Assembly (NCBI GenBank): GCA_964448935.1
Contig: CAYVBE010000145.1
Location: 1 to 11,214, forward strand
DNA length: 11,214 bases
Source of the DNA: CAYVBE01 sp964448935
GTDB lineage: Bacteria > Planctomycetota > Brocadiia > SM23-32
Direction: 5' to 3'
The notes under the pieces were generated by a model. That model worked only from the letters and a program-made list of their open reading frames with translations. It did not search any database and had not been told where the DNA came from. Position 1 is the stretch's first letter; the number at the start of each line of letters is the position of its first letter. Positions 1 through 8,200 of the stretch are shown piece after piece. The position numbers and the translations under genes are program-made.

Positions 1-462
1 TGCCAACCTTGGACAGACGCCGACTGTTTATCCGGCTACGCAGCGACGTGGGTTTTCAAGCGCTCCGGCTGCGCGTATCCCATTAAGCTCCGTCCAGAGA
101 GCCCCTGTCGAAGCTTTTCTGCGGGACCTTCCAGACCACACGCGGGAGTGTTCGCTTTACCCAGATTCAGCAATCACGTCGGCATGATAGAGCGGTTCTC
201 AATACTCTTCTACGCCGAAGTTCCAAAAGGGTTATTGTCCCTTCTTGCTTATGGTGTGTCGTGACCAAGTGGCAATGTCCGTCTTCGGCAAGTGAAAATG
301 TCCGCTGTACTTATGGTGAGAAGAGATCAGCACGGAAACGGCCCTACCGTCCAGCTCCGGATCACCCCTGGCGCAAGGGCTACAATCTTATGACCGGACA
401 TTTCTGATAGCCGCAAACACCGGATATTTCTATCTGCCGTTGCCAATGGTCCGCAAGCTGCG
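1..462. other. Left flank with no recognisable intact gene
   Basis: No product can be assigned here. Base composition is lower in G+C than the genes to the right. Two overlapping plus frames are free of stops: frame 1 runs from the window edge to a TGA at 262-264 (about 87 codons, possibly the end of something starting outside the window), and frame 3 runs from 87 to a TGA at 405-407. Neither has a convincing ribosome binding site or a domain I recognise. The exception is the last 24 codons of frame 3, which look like a transposase tail. The repeats from 234 onward are described separately. The simplest reading is intergenic DNA holding a decayed mobile element. Confidence 0.5.
234..439. mobile_element. 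Probable remnant of an insertion sequence (repeated ends, transposase lost)
   Basis: Seen: ATTGTCC at 234-240 and AATGTCC at 297-303 each lead into CTTATGGTG (248-256 and 310-318), making an imperfect direct repeat of about 22 bases. A third AATGTCC lies at 274-280. The inverted form CCGGACATTTCT occurs at 394-405, and CCGGATATTTCT at 420-431. Between the two sets, frame 3 encodes a peptide containing RPYRPAPDHPWRK (339-377) and ending TGHF before a TGA at 405-407. Known: some element families, notably IS21, carry several copies of a transposase-binding repeat at each end, and a Pro/His-Pro-Trp-Arg tail is common at transposase C-termini. Inferred: both ends of one element have been joined with most of the transposase deleted. 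The family is not identified. Confidence 0.4.
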
Positions 463-491
463 TTGAAGACGCGGGCTGCTCTGCTTATACT
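463..491 (+). promoter_or_regulatory. Sigma70-type promoter for the addB-like/queE pair
   Basis: TTGAAG at 463-468 and TATACT at 486-491 are separated by 17 bases, giving 4/6 and 5/6 matches to the -35 and -10 consensus at optimal spacing. Transcription would begin near 498, leaving a leader of about 28 bases with the ribosome binding site and the GTG start at 526. This also argues against translation starting at the in-frame TTG at 463, which is part of the -35 box. Confidence 0.6.
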
Positions 492-514
492 TGGGTCGGC
501 ACCGATCCCCGGCC

Positions 515-519
515 GGAGG
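515..519 (+). promoter_or_regulatory. Ribosome binding site that sets the addB-like start
   Basis: GGAGG lies six bases before the GTG at 526. The only upstream in-frame start, the TTG at 463, has no comparable site, so the protein is taken to begin at 526. Confidence 0.7.
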
Positions 520-525
520 TTAACC

Positions 526-3500
526 GTGCAGGAAAACACAATCATCGCCGCCGCTCGCTTTCCAGTGCTGGAGGGTGCGTTCGCCGAGGAACTGGGGCGG
601 GTCAGGGAGGTGCAGCGGCGCGTCTGGGTGCTGGTGCCCACCAACCTGCTGGCCCTGCACCTGCGCCGGGCGGCCGCACGGAGGCTGGGCGGACTGGCAG
701 CCGTGGAGTTCCTGACGCTCAAGGACGCTGCGCACCGCATGGTGCTGCCCGAACTGGCCGCCGGCGGACTACGTCCCATGCCGCCGGGCGCCGACGTGCT
801 GTACCTGCAGCGGTGCCTCGGGGAAGCACCGGCGGATTCCTACTTCGCCGCCCTGGGGGCCTTTCGGAACGCCGCATCCGCCGTCGCGCGCGCCCTGCAG
901 GTGCTGACCAACTGCCGCTGGACGCCGGATGCTTTGCGGCGCGCCGCCGACGGGGCGACTTTCGCCGACCGCTCCGCCCCGGGCCGACTGCGCGACCTGG
1001 CTGACCTGTGGGCCGAGCTGGACGAGTGGAAGGGCCGGGCGGGCCTCTTCACCGACGACGATCTGGTAGCGGCGGCCTCCCGGTCCGACAGGGAACCCGC
1101 TGAACAGGCTGACGCCCTGCTGATCTACGGCTTCTACGACTTCACGCCCGCGCAGCGCGCGCTGGTGGACCGCCTGATCGCCGCGGCCGACCGCTGTTCG
1201 GCATTCGCGCTGTGGGCGGAGGAAGACGGCGCGCCACTGCCGGGCTTCCGATACGCCGCACCCACCGTGGACTGGCTGCGGGAGAATCTGGGCGTGGACG
1301 CGGCGGAACCGAGGGATGCGCCGGCGGTTGCGGACGGTCCGGAGGCGGCGCGTCTGGCGGTGGGCCTGTTCGCGGACTACCCGCCTGCCCCCGAGTCAGG
1401 AGTGCACTCCGCAGAGCCGGACGGCACTTTCCGGATCGTGAGCTGTCCCGGAGAGGAGCCGGAGGCCGCGGAGGTTACCCGGCGCGCCCTTGTGGAAACA
1501 GCGGAGGATGCGGCCGAGGTGGGCGTGCTGCTGAGGAGCCCGGAGCAGACCATGCCGCTGCTGGCGGAGCAGCTCGACCGCGCCGGGATGCGGTGGTACG
1601 GGCATGAGGGGATGCCCCTGGCCCGAACGCTGCCGGGGCGCGTGGCTCTGGCGCTGCTGGAGGCGGCCGGCGGGGCGGCGCGCCGTAGCGATGTCATTGA
1701 TTTCCTGGCGCTTGCGGAACTCCGGTGGCCGGAGGGGCTGTCCGCCGCCACGCTGGACCGGCTCTCGCGGGAGGCCGGCAGTGCGCGCCACCCCAGGGGG
1801 TGGCCCAAAGCACTCCGCACACACGCCGAAGACCTGCACCAGGAGGCCGAACATGCCGACTCCGACGCCGACCGGCGAACCCTCGTGGGGAGGGCCGAGG
1901 TGTGCGCGACGGCGGCCGGATGGCTGGAGGATTTCCTGCGCCGGATTAACGTCTTCGCCCATGACACCTGGGAAGGGACGACCGAGGCGCTGAGCGACCT
2001 GCTGGGGCAGTTCACGCCCGAAGACGCCCCCTGCCTGACGCGGGTGCGGGAACTCATAGAGAGCCTGGCGGGGCTGGACGTCACCGGTTCTCCGGTGCGG
2101 GCCGACACCTTTCGATGGATGGTGCGCCGGGCACTGAACGGGACCAGCCGCACCAACCAGCGGTTCCAGCACCCCCGCGTGACAGCCTGCAGCATCATGG
2201 GGCTGCGCGGGGTCACCTTCGACACGGTGATCGTGCCCGGCATGGTGGAAAAGGGCTTCCCACGCCGGATACCCGAAGAGCCGCTCCTGCCGGAGACCGA
2301 CCGCCGCGCGCTCAACGAGGTGGCGTCCGCTCTGGGCTGCGGGGAGCTTCCCCTGCAGGCCCAGCGGTCGGACGAGGAGCGGTATCTGTTCCAGATAGCC
2401 CTGGGTTCGGCCCGCCGGGCCGTTGTGCTCACCTATCCACGCCTGGACCAGGACCGGGGGCGGCCGCGTATCCCGTCCCGGTTCTTGAGCGATTGCTGCT
2501 CCGCCCTGCTGGGAAGCGCGGTGTACACCTCGTCGCTGGAGGACGGCCCCGCCGCCCCGTGGATCAGGCGCGTGCCACTGAACCCCCGTGATCGGGCGTC
2601 GGAGGAGGAAGCTCCGCCGCTGTCCCTGCGGGAATACGACGCGGCCGTCTTCGCCGGCCCCGGCGGTCTGCGGACCGGCTACCTGGCGGAGGTGTCGCCG
2701 TGGTTCGCCCGCGCCCTGCAGATGGAGCGGGAGAGGTGGGGCAGGCCCGTCTTCGGTCCCTGCGACGGCAAGATACGTGCCTCCGACCTGCTGGCCCGCC
2801 TGCAGCAGGAGCACGGTGCCTTCGCGCGGGCCATCAGCCCCTCCCGGTTGGAGCGCTACGCGCAGTGCCCGTTCCATTACTTCCTGAAGTATGTCCTCGA
2901 CGTGGACGAGCCGGACGAGCCCACGGAGGAGGCGCTGCTGACGCCGCTGGAGCGTGGATCGCTGGTTCACAAGCTCCTCCGCGAACTCTACGGACGGGAG
3001 CTGGCCGGCCGACCGCTGGGGCGGCTCGACGACGAGGAGATCGAGGACCTCCTGGAGACCGCCGAAGAGCTGCTCTCCGAGATCGGCCAGGCGCTCAGCG
3101 AACGCCGGCCAGCCGCCTGGATTCCGGAAGCGGAGCAGATACTGGACTCCGTGCTCCGCCTGCTGCGCCACGAGCGCTCGGAGCACGCTGAATGGGTGCC
3201 CGACGGGTTCGAGCGGAAGGTGCGCGGCGGCATCGAAGTGGGCGGGCGGCGCCTGCGCTTCCGCGGTCGGATTGACCGGGTGGATCGGACTGCCGACGGT
3301 GGCGTTCGGATAGTGGATTACAAGACGGGCAAGCCGGGCCGGTACAAGGAGGACCGCTTCGTCGGGGGCCGACAGCTACAGATGCCGGTCTACCTGCACT
3401 GCCTGGCGGAGGAGGAGGGATGGGACGCGGGCGCAGCCCTGTATCTGGAGCTGGGCGGGCCGCAGGACGTGCCGGAGTTCAGCCTCGCCGGGCTGCGGGA

Positions 3501-3720
3501 GCGTACGGAGGACTTCCGGCGGGCGCTGGACCTGATCGCCGGCGGGGTGGCGGCGGGGGACTTCTTCCCGGCACCGGCCGAGGGGACGGGCTCCTGGGCC
3601 TACTGCGGGTCCCACTGTCCCTACGGCCAGGTTTGTGGATCGGCCCGCGGCAAACTCGTGGAGATCAAGGCCGGCGATCCGGACCTCGGCCGTCTCCACC
3701 AACTGAGGGAGATCGAGTGA
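526..3720 (+). CDS. AddB-like helicase/nuclease subunit (PD-(D/E)XK nuclease with Fe-S cluster)
   Basis: A 1064-residue protein of the AddB/RecB-nuclease type, which processes double-strand DNA ends before recombination. Seen: a degenerate UvrD-like helicase body, including a motif-V-like MGLRGVTFDTVIVPG at residues 558-572. The C-terminal PD-(D/E)XK nuclease has H815, D917 (GRIDRVD), D931 and K933 (DYKTGK), then QLQMPVY. Four cysteines, C781 and C1027, C1031 and C1037, have the AddB 4Fe-4S arrangement that brackets the nuclease. No Walker A (GxGKT) is visible near the N-terminus, where AddB of Bacillus has one, so this subunit probably cannot hydrolyse ATP by itself. Known AddB acts with AddA, but no addA is in the window. 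queE follows after one base. The start is GTG, set by GGAGG and the promoter just upstream. The family call is firm. The exact complex (AddAB or a stand-alone nuclease) is not settled. Confidence 0.85.
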   Translation: MQENTIIAAARFPVLEGAFAEELGRVREVQRRVWVLVPTNLLALHLRRAAARRLGGLAAVEFLTLKDAAHRMVLPELAAGGLRPMPPGADVLYLQRCLGEAPADSYFAALGAFRNAASAVARALQVLTNCRWTPDALRRAADGATFADRSAPGRLRDLADLWAELDEWKGRAGLFTDDDLVAAASRSDREPAEQADALLIYGFYDFTPAQRALVDRLIAAADRCSAFALWAEEDGAPLPGFRYAAPTVDWLRENLGVDAAEPRDAPAVADGPEAARLAVGLFADYPPAPESGVHSAEPDGTFRIVSCPGEEPEAAEVTRRALVETAEDAAEVGVLLRSPEQTMPLLAEQLDRAGMRWYGHEGMPLARTLPGRVALALLEAAGGAARRSDVIDFLALAELRWPEGLSAATLDRLSREAGSARHPRGWPKALRTHAEDLHQEAEHADSDADRRTLVGRAEVCATAAGWLEDFLRRINVFAHDTWEGTTEALSDLLGQFTPEDAPCLTRVRELIESLAGLDVTGSPVRADTFRWMVRRALNGTSRTNQRFQHPRVTACSIMGLRGVTFDTVIVPGMVEKGFPRRIPEEPLLPETDRRALNEVASALGCGELPLQAQRSDEERYLFQIALGSARRAVVLTYPRLDQDRGRPRIPSRFLSDCCSALLGSAVYTSSLEDGPAAPWIRRVPLNPRDRASEEEAPPLSLREYDAAVFAGPGGLRTGYLAEVSPWFARALQMERERWGRPVFGPCDGKIRASDLLARLQQEHGAFARAISPSRLERYAQCPFHYFLKYVLDVDEPDEPTEEALLTPLERGSLVHKLLRELYGRELAGRPLGRLDDEEIEDLLETAEELLSEIGQALSERRPAAWIPEAEQILDSVLRLLRHERSEHAEWVPDGFERKVRGGIEVGGRRLRFRGRIDRVDRTADGGVRIVDYKTGKPGRYKEDRFVGGRQLQMPVYLHCLAEEEGWDAGAALYLELGGPQDVPEFSLAGLRERTEDFRRALDLIAGGVAAGDFFPAPAEGTGSWAYCGSHCPYGQVCGSARGKLVEIKAGDPDLGRLHQLREIE

Positions 3721-3721
3721 C

Positions 3722-4375
3722 ATGCCCGAGACCCTGACCGTCTGCGAGATATTCAGAAGCATCGAGGGCGAAACTTCCTACGCCGGCCTGCCCTGTGCCT
3801 TCGTGCGGACCTCGGGCTGCAACCTGGAGTGCGCCTACTGCGACACCCTCTACGCCCGGACGGAACCGGGGCGCGAGATGAGCGTGGGCGACATCTGCGA
3901 GGAAGTTCTCGCGTTCGGCACCAGGCTGGCCTGCATCACCGGCGGGGAGCCGCTGCTGCAGCCGGAGCCGGTGACCGCACTGGCCGAGCGCCTGCTCGGG
4001 GCCGGGCTTGCGGTGCTGGTGGAGACCAACGGGACGAAGGACATCTCGCCGTTGCCGCGCGAGACGGTCTGCGTGATGGACGTAAAGTGCCCCGGCAGCG
4101 GGGAGTCGGGCAGGCTCTTCGCCCCCAACGTGGCGCAGCTCGGGCCGCGCGATGAGGCCAAGTTCGTCATCACGGACCGGCGCGACTTCGACTGGGCGCT
4201 GAGCTTCGTGCGGGAGCACGACCTTTGGGGCGGCCCGGAGATACTGTTCGCCCCCGCGCACGGCTTTCTGGAGCCCGTCCGGCTGGCCGACTGGGTCCTT
4301 GAGTCCCGCGCCAACGTGCGGCTCAACCTGCAGCTCCACCGCCTCCTCTGGCCGGGCCGTGGGCGCGGCGTATAG
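3722..4375 (+). CDS. queE: 7-carboxy-7-deazaguanine synthase (radical SAM)
   Basis: QueE converts 6-carboxy-5,6,7,8-tetrahydropterin to 7-carboxy-7-deazaguanine in the cytoplasm, on the path to preQ0 and queuosine in tRNA. Seen: the N-terminal FRSIEGET motif (11-18), the cluster-binding CxxxCxxC with C33, C37 and C40 inside GCNLECAYCDT, GGEP at 74-77 for SAM binding, a VETNGT segment, a DVKCPGSG segment and the C-terminal LNLQLHRLLWP. At 217 residues it has the usual length. The ATG has GAGGGAG at 3705-3711 within the end of the preceding gene. One base separates it from the addB-like stop, so co-transcription is likely. queC, queD and queF are not in the window. The same enzyme also feeds deazapurine DNA modification, but nothing here suggests that role. 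Confidence 0.93.
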   Translation: MPETLTVCEIFRSIEGETSYAGLPCAFVRTSGCNLECAYCDTLYARTEPGREMSVGDICEEVLAFGTRLACITGGEPLLQPEPVTALAERLLGAGLAVLVETNGTKDISPLPRETVCVMDVKCPGSGESGRLFAPNVAQLGPRDEAKFVITDRRDFDWALSFVREHDLWGGPEILFAPAHGFLEPVRLADWVLESRANVRLNLQLHRLLWPGRGRGV

Positions 4376-4381
4376 CGCGCC

Positions 4382-5278
4382 TCAGGGCAGCACCTCTGCG
4401 CCGGCTGCCTCCGCCATCTCCCGCATTGCCGCCGCGTGGTCCCCGCACGCCATCACCAGGTGGTACTGGCCGCCGGTGATGTGTTCCATGAAGGCGTCCG
4501 CATCCTCCAACTCCAGCAGCACCGCGTTGGGACAGTAGGGCGTTTCGTGCAGGTTACTGACGATGCGGCCGGTGGTCAGCAGCAGCCGCTCCGCGTCCTT
4601 CGTCAGGCGCGCGACGGTCACCTGTCGCTCCACCGGTGCCTCCGTCTCGATGGTGGGGCTGTCCGGCCCACCGTGATATCTGGCCAGCCGGTAGGGGGCG
4701 GGCGGGCCGTCCGGGGCGCTCATGTTGCGCGGCATGACGCAGTGCCCGATCCTGACTCCGGCATCCCTCCGCTCCGACCCGCCCAGGAAAGCGGGCATGG
4801 CCCCGGCGCGGCGGAACAGAATCATGGTCAGGAACGCGTCCATGTCTGCCTGGCACGCGGCCGGCACGCCGTCCTCCAGGAACAGCGTTAGCGCCACGCA
4901 GGGCACGGGGCTGCCTTCTCCTTTGACGGCGCCGCAGTTGACCGTCAGCGCATCCGCGTCGCGCTCCCGAAAGAGGGACCGCATGGCCACGTAAAAGCGC
5001 ACGGCCTGCGCGACGGCCTCCTCGGAAGGCATCTCGTAGATACCGCCCCCCTCGGTGTGCTCCAGCAGCTCCTCGGCCAGGAACGCCGCGTCGGCCAGCT
5101 CGCCGTCATCCAGGCCCCCCATGCGCCCCAGCAACTCCCCGGCAGGCACCACCTCAATCTCCACCCTCAGCTTCTGGCGCATCAACGCGGTGTCCGAGCT
5201 GATCTGCCATTCGTTCAGGTAATCCTGCGGAAGCCCGCCGAACACCAGTGCCCTGTCAGTTGGCTTCTCCACGGCCAT
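4382..5278 (-). CDS. L-fucose-isomerase-like protein, C-terminal part only
   Basis: A 298-residue protein resembling the C-terminal half of L-fucose/L-arabinose isomerase-like proteins. Seen: LTVNCGAV (111-118), PVPCVALTLFLEDGVPAACQADMDA (125-148, with D145 and D147), AMPAFLGG (160-167), GHCVMPRN (178-185) and the closing CGDH (278-281). Asp and His residues at such places bind the metal in FucI, so D145 or D147, H179 and H281 are candidate ligands. The family normally has an N-terminal domain of 100-150 more residues, which is missing. The start is nevertheless sound: GGAGGG lies five bases before the ATG, and no in-frame continuation upstream was found. It overlaps the preceding haem-protein gene by 23 bases, so translational coupling is likely. 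It has no signal peptide and is presumably cytoplasmic. The substrate is unknown, and it may be a non-isomerase relative. Confidence 0.65.
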   Translation of the reverse strand: MAVEKPTDRALVFGGLPQDYLNEWQISSDTALMRQKLRVEIEVVPAGELLGRMGGLDDGELADAAFLAEELLEHTEGGGIYEMPSEEAVAQAVRFYVAMRSLFRERDADALTVNCGAVKGEGSPVPCVALTLFLEDGVPAACQADMDAFLTMILFRRAGAMPAFLGGSERRDAGVRIGHCVMPRNMSAPDGPPAPYRLARYHGGPDSPTIETEAPVERQVTVARLTKDAERLLLTTGRIVSNLHETPYCPNAVLLELEDADAFMEHITGGQYHLVMACGDHAAAMREMAEAAGAEVLP

Positions 5279-8200
5279 CGCTTCCCTCCGGTCGGTGCCA
5301 GAAGAGGCGCCAGTATCTCTCGTCCAGTTCGTACACGTTGACCGGACCCTCCGACCGGTCGAAGGAGTCCCGCAGGACCCCGTAACGCTTCATCTCCCGG
5401 ATGTAATGTTCGTTCGGGACGAAGCCCGCCATGTGGAAACGCTTCATCCCCTTCAATTTCTCGGCCTCCCGAGTAATCTCCGCCAGGACCTTCTGATAGT
5501 CGGGATCGTCGGTATCTGCGAACACCGCCCCTTTCTCCTCTCCGGGCGAGTGGCATAGCCCGAGCCCCCCGGCGTTCCGTGCCAGCGGGGCGAGCAACAG
5601 CAGGGACTTCTCCGGCCGGCTCAGGTTCAGGTGCGACTCCACGAAGCCGTACCGCCCGCTGATGTATTTCTGCAGCGGCCGGTCCTTGTGGCAGGAGTTG
5701 CAGCGGCGTTTGAGAAATCCGGTGTCTATCTTCGGCCAGACCATGCCGGTGCCCAGGGATGCATACGTGCCGGGATAGGTGGCGCCGGCGTGGATCCAGG
5801 TGCGGATCATGCGGCGTTCGTGCTCGGACAGCCGGACGTCGTGGTGGCCACCGCCCAGCTTGTCCAGCAACGGGCTCACCGCGGTGCCGTTGGAGCGTGG
5901 CGGCCGGTTTCCCCGCGTACCGCCGTGGCCTACCTGCCCGCGCAGCAGCAGGTTGGCATAGCTGTGGGAGTACCACGGCCCGTGATCGCCGGTCAGGGCG
6001 AGTTTACCGGCGTAATTCTCATAGTTGTGGCACCGGACGCAGTGGCGGTCCAGGATGGGCTGTATGTCGCGCGGGTAGTCGAAGACCTCCGGCACGCCCG
6101 GAACCGGCCGGATGCGGCTGGGTGCGCGCCGGGTGGCATCGAGCGCGCGGGCATGGACGTCGTGCGGCGCCTGGATTCGCGGCTCGTGGCATCCCACGCA
6201 GCCGGTCACCTCGCCCGGCATCACGTTGCAGAAGCTCTGCATGCGTTGAACCGAGATGTCCTCCTCGTCCACCGCGACGAAGAAGACAGTCCGCAGCGCC
6301 GGCACCTCGAAGTGCGCAGACCCGTCCTCCTCCACCGGCACCGTGCCCAAAACCCGATACAGGAAGTAGGTGCCCCAGTTGCCGCCCTCCGCGCTGTAGT
6401 TGCTCAGGGTAATGGGCTCCTGGATGCCGCTGAAATTGACCGGCTTCGGCAGCATCTCCAGAACGAGCAGCTTCTCGATCTCCCCCGGCTCCACACCGCT
6501 CATGTTGCGCCCGCGCGTAACGTCGGCCAGGACGAGGCGTCCCGTTGGTTTGGAGGGATCGGTGCGGTCCGGTACGATGGGCTCGCGCGGTCGCGGTCGC
6601 ACCGGTCGGGGCTCGTGGACCATGGCGCGGGCCCCGTTGCCGCCCGGAACGTCGTCGCCAAGAGAGTAGATGGTGTCGTAGCGCCCCTTTCCGTCCATCA
6701 TCATGATGCTCCGTTGACGGGCAACCAGGAAGCAGTCTTCGGAGAGCGCGTAGGGGTCTCGCCACTGCTGCGGGCCGTTGTGGCGGCCGTAACGGGGGAT
6801 GTATTCATCCCGGCTGATGCGCCGGGCCATGCCCTCCGCGTCCGGGCCCGCGTCGGGGTCTATCACGGTGACGGCGCCGTAGTGCTCGTTGCGCCCATGG
6901 CCGTGCATGAACGTAGCCACGGCCTTATTCGTGCGCGGGATGGGCTTGGCATCTATCATCAGCGTGCCCGGGAAAGTCGCGTTCCCGAACCACGTCATCA
7001 CGCCCGTGCCGTCGGGGTTGAAGGTCCACAGATGGTGCCACTCAACCTGGCTGCGGTCCGTGTACTCCCATCGCGTATAGAGCACGCGGCCGTCGGGCAG
7101 GGGCCAGGGCGTGTTGTCCGTCTCGACGTTGGGCGATATGCACTCCACGTTGCTCCCGTCCGGGTCGCAGCGATAGACCGTCGCGACCTGGGTGTGCCAG
7201 CAGGGCACCCAGCGGCGGCAGCGGGAGGAGCAGAACATGATGCGCCCGTCGGGCAGATAACACGGCTCGATGTCGTCGTACTCGCCGTCCGTTATCTGCC
7301 GCAGCGGGCCGGGGCCGGGGAGGTCCATCTCATAGAGGTGGAACTGCTCCGACCCGCCCGGGCGATACGAGAACAGAATCCGATCCGACTCGTAGTTAAC
7401 AACGGGGTCCCGCACGCTGCCCTCCGGGTCGTCCAGCAACATCGTCTCCTTGCCGGTGCGCAGGTTCAGCCGGCAGAGACGACCGAGGGCGCCGTAGAGC
7501 TTGCGGTTGGGATTGCTGGACCAGTAGCTGAAGTTGGCGTACCAGTGCCAGTCCTGGCCGCACTCTCTCACCGCGTACACGATCTCCTCCACGCCGTGCG
7601 CGCGGAGCCGCAGCTTTGCCACCGCCCGCCCGATGGCCGCCACGTCCGCTGCGTAATCGGCCACTGTTTCGTCGTTGAACTTGCGCCCTGTACGGGCCGC
7701 CTCGACCAGCGATTTTACGTGGGTGCGCCACCGCTTGTGCAGATCGTTGATACGGTCCGGCAGACCGTTTGCCTCGGCTTCGCGCGCCAGAGCGGCGCCC
7801 CGCGAGGGGCGATCGGCGATAGAGTCCAGGAGCCGGTTCAGGCGGACGGGGTCGTCCTTCAGGAAGTGGAGCGCCTGCAGGTAGTTGCAGATCAGGCTCA
7901 GGGACTCGAGCCTGCGGCGGGACGTCTCCTTCGGCAGCTTCGGCACGTGCGGCAAGAGCGCATCTGAACCCGGCAGGTCGCCCAGTCTAACCCGCGCAGC
8001 GCGCAAGACGTCCTCCTCCATCGAAGTCGGATCTGCTTCCCGCAGCCAGCGGTGGGGCTTTTTGACATGAAGGCCCATCTCCCGCGTTTCTGCCGGGAAA
8101 TCCGCCGTGGTCTTCCGCCACACACGTTGGGCGTCGGCATCGCTCAGACCGGCACCATCGGCGTGGCAGGCCGCGCGTGTGGCCAAAAGCGTTTCGGCAA

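Noticed and set aside
1396..3186. A 596-codon minus frame opposite the addB-like gene
   Set aside because: It is a GC-driven shadow of a gene with clear nuclease and iron-sulfur motifs.
3721..3722. A preQ1 riboswitch in front of queE
   Set aside because: Only one base separates queE from the preceding gene, and I saw no such element upstream of the shared promoter region.
5631..7967. A 778-codon plus frame opposite the haem-protein gene
   Set aside because: It is antisense to a gene with signal peptide, propeller and CxxCH motifs. Its composition (Arg/Val/Ala/His rich) is that of a GC-driven shadow and it has no motif of its own.
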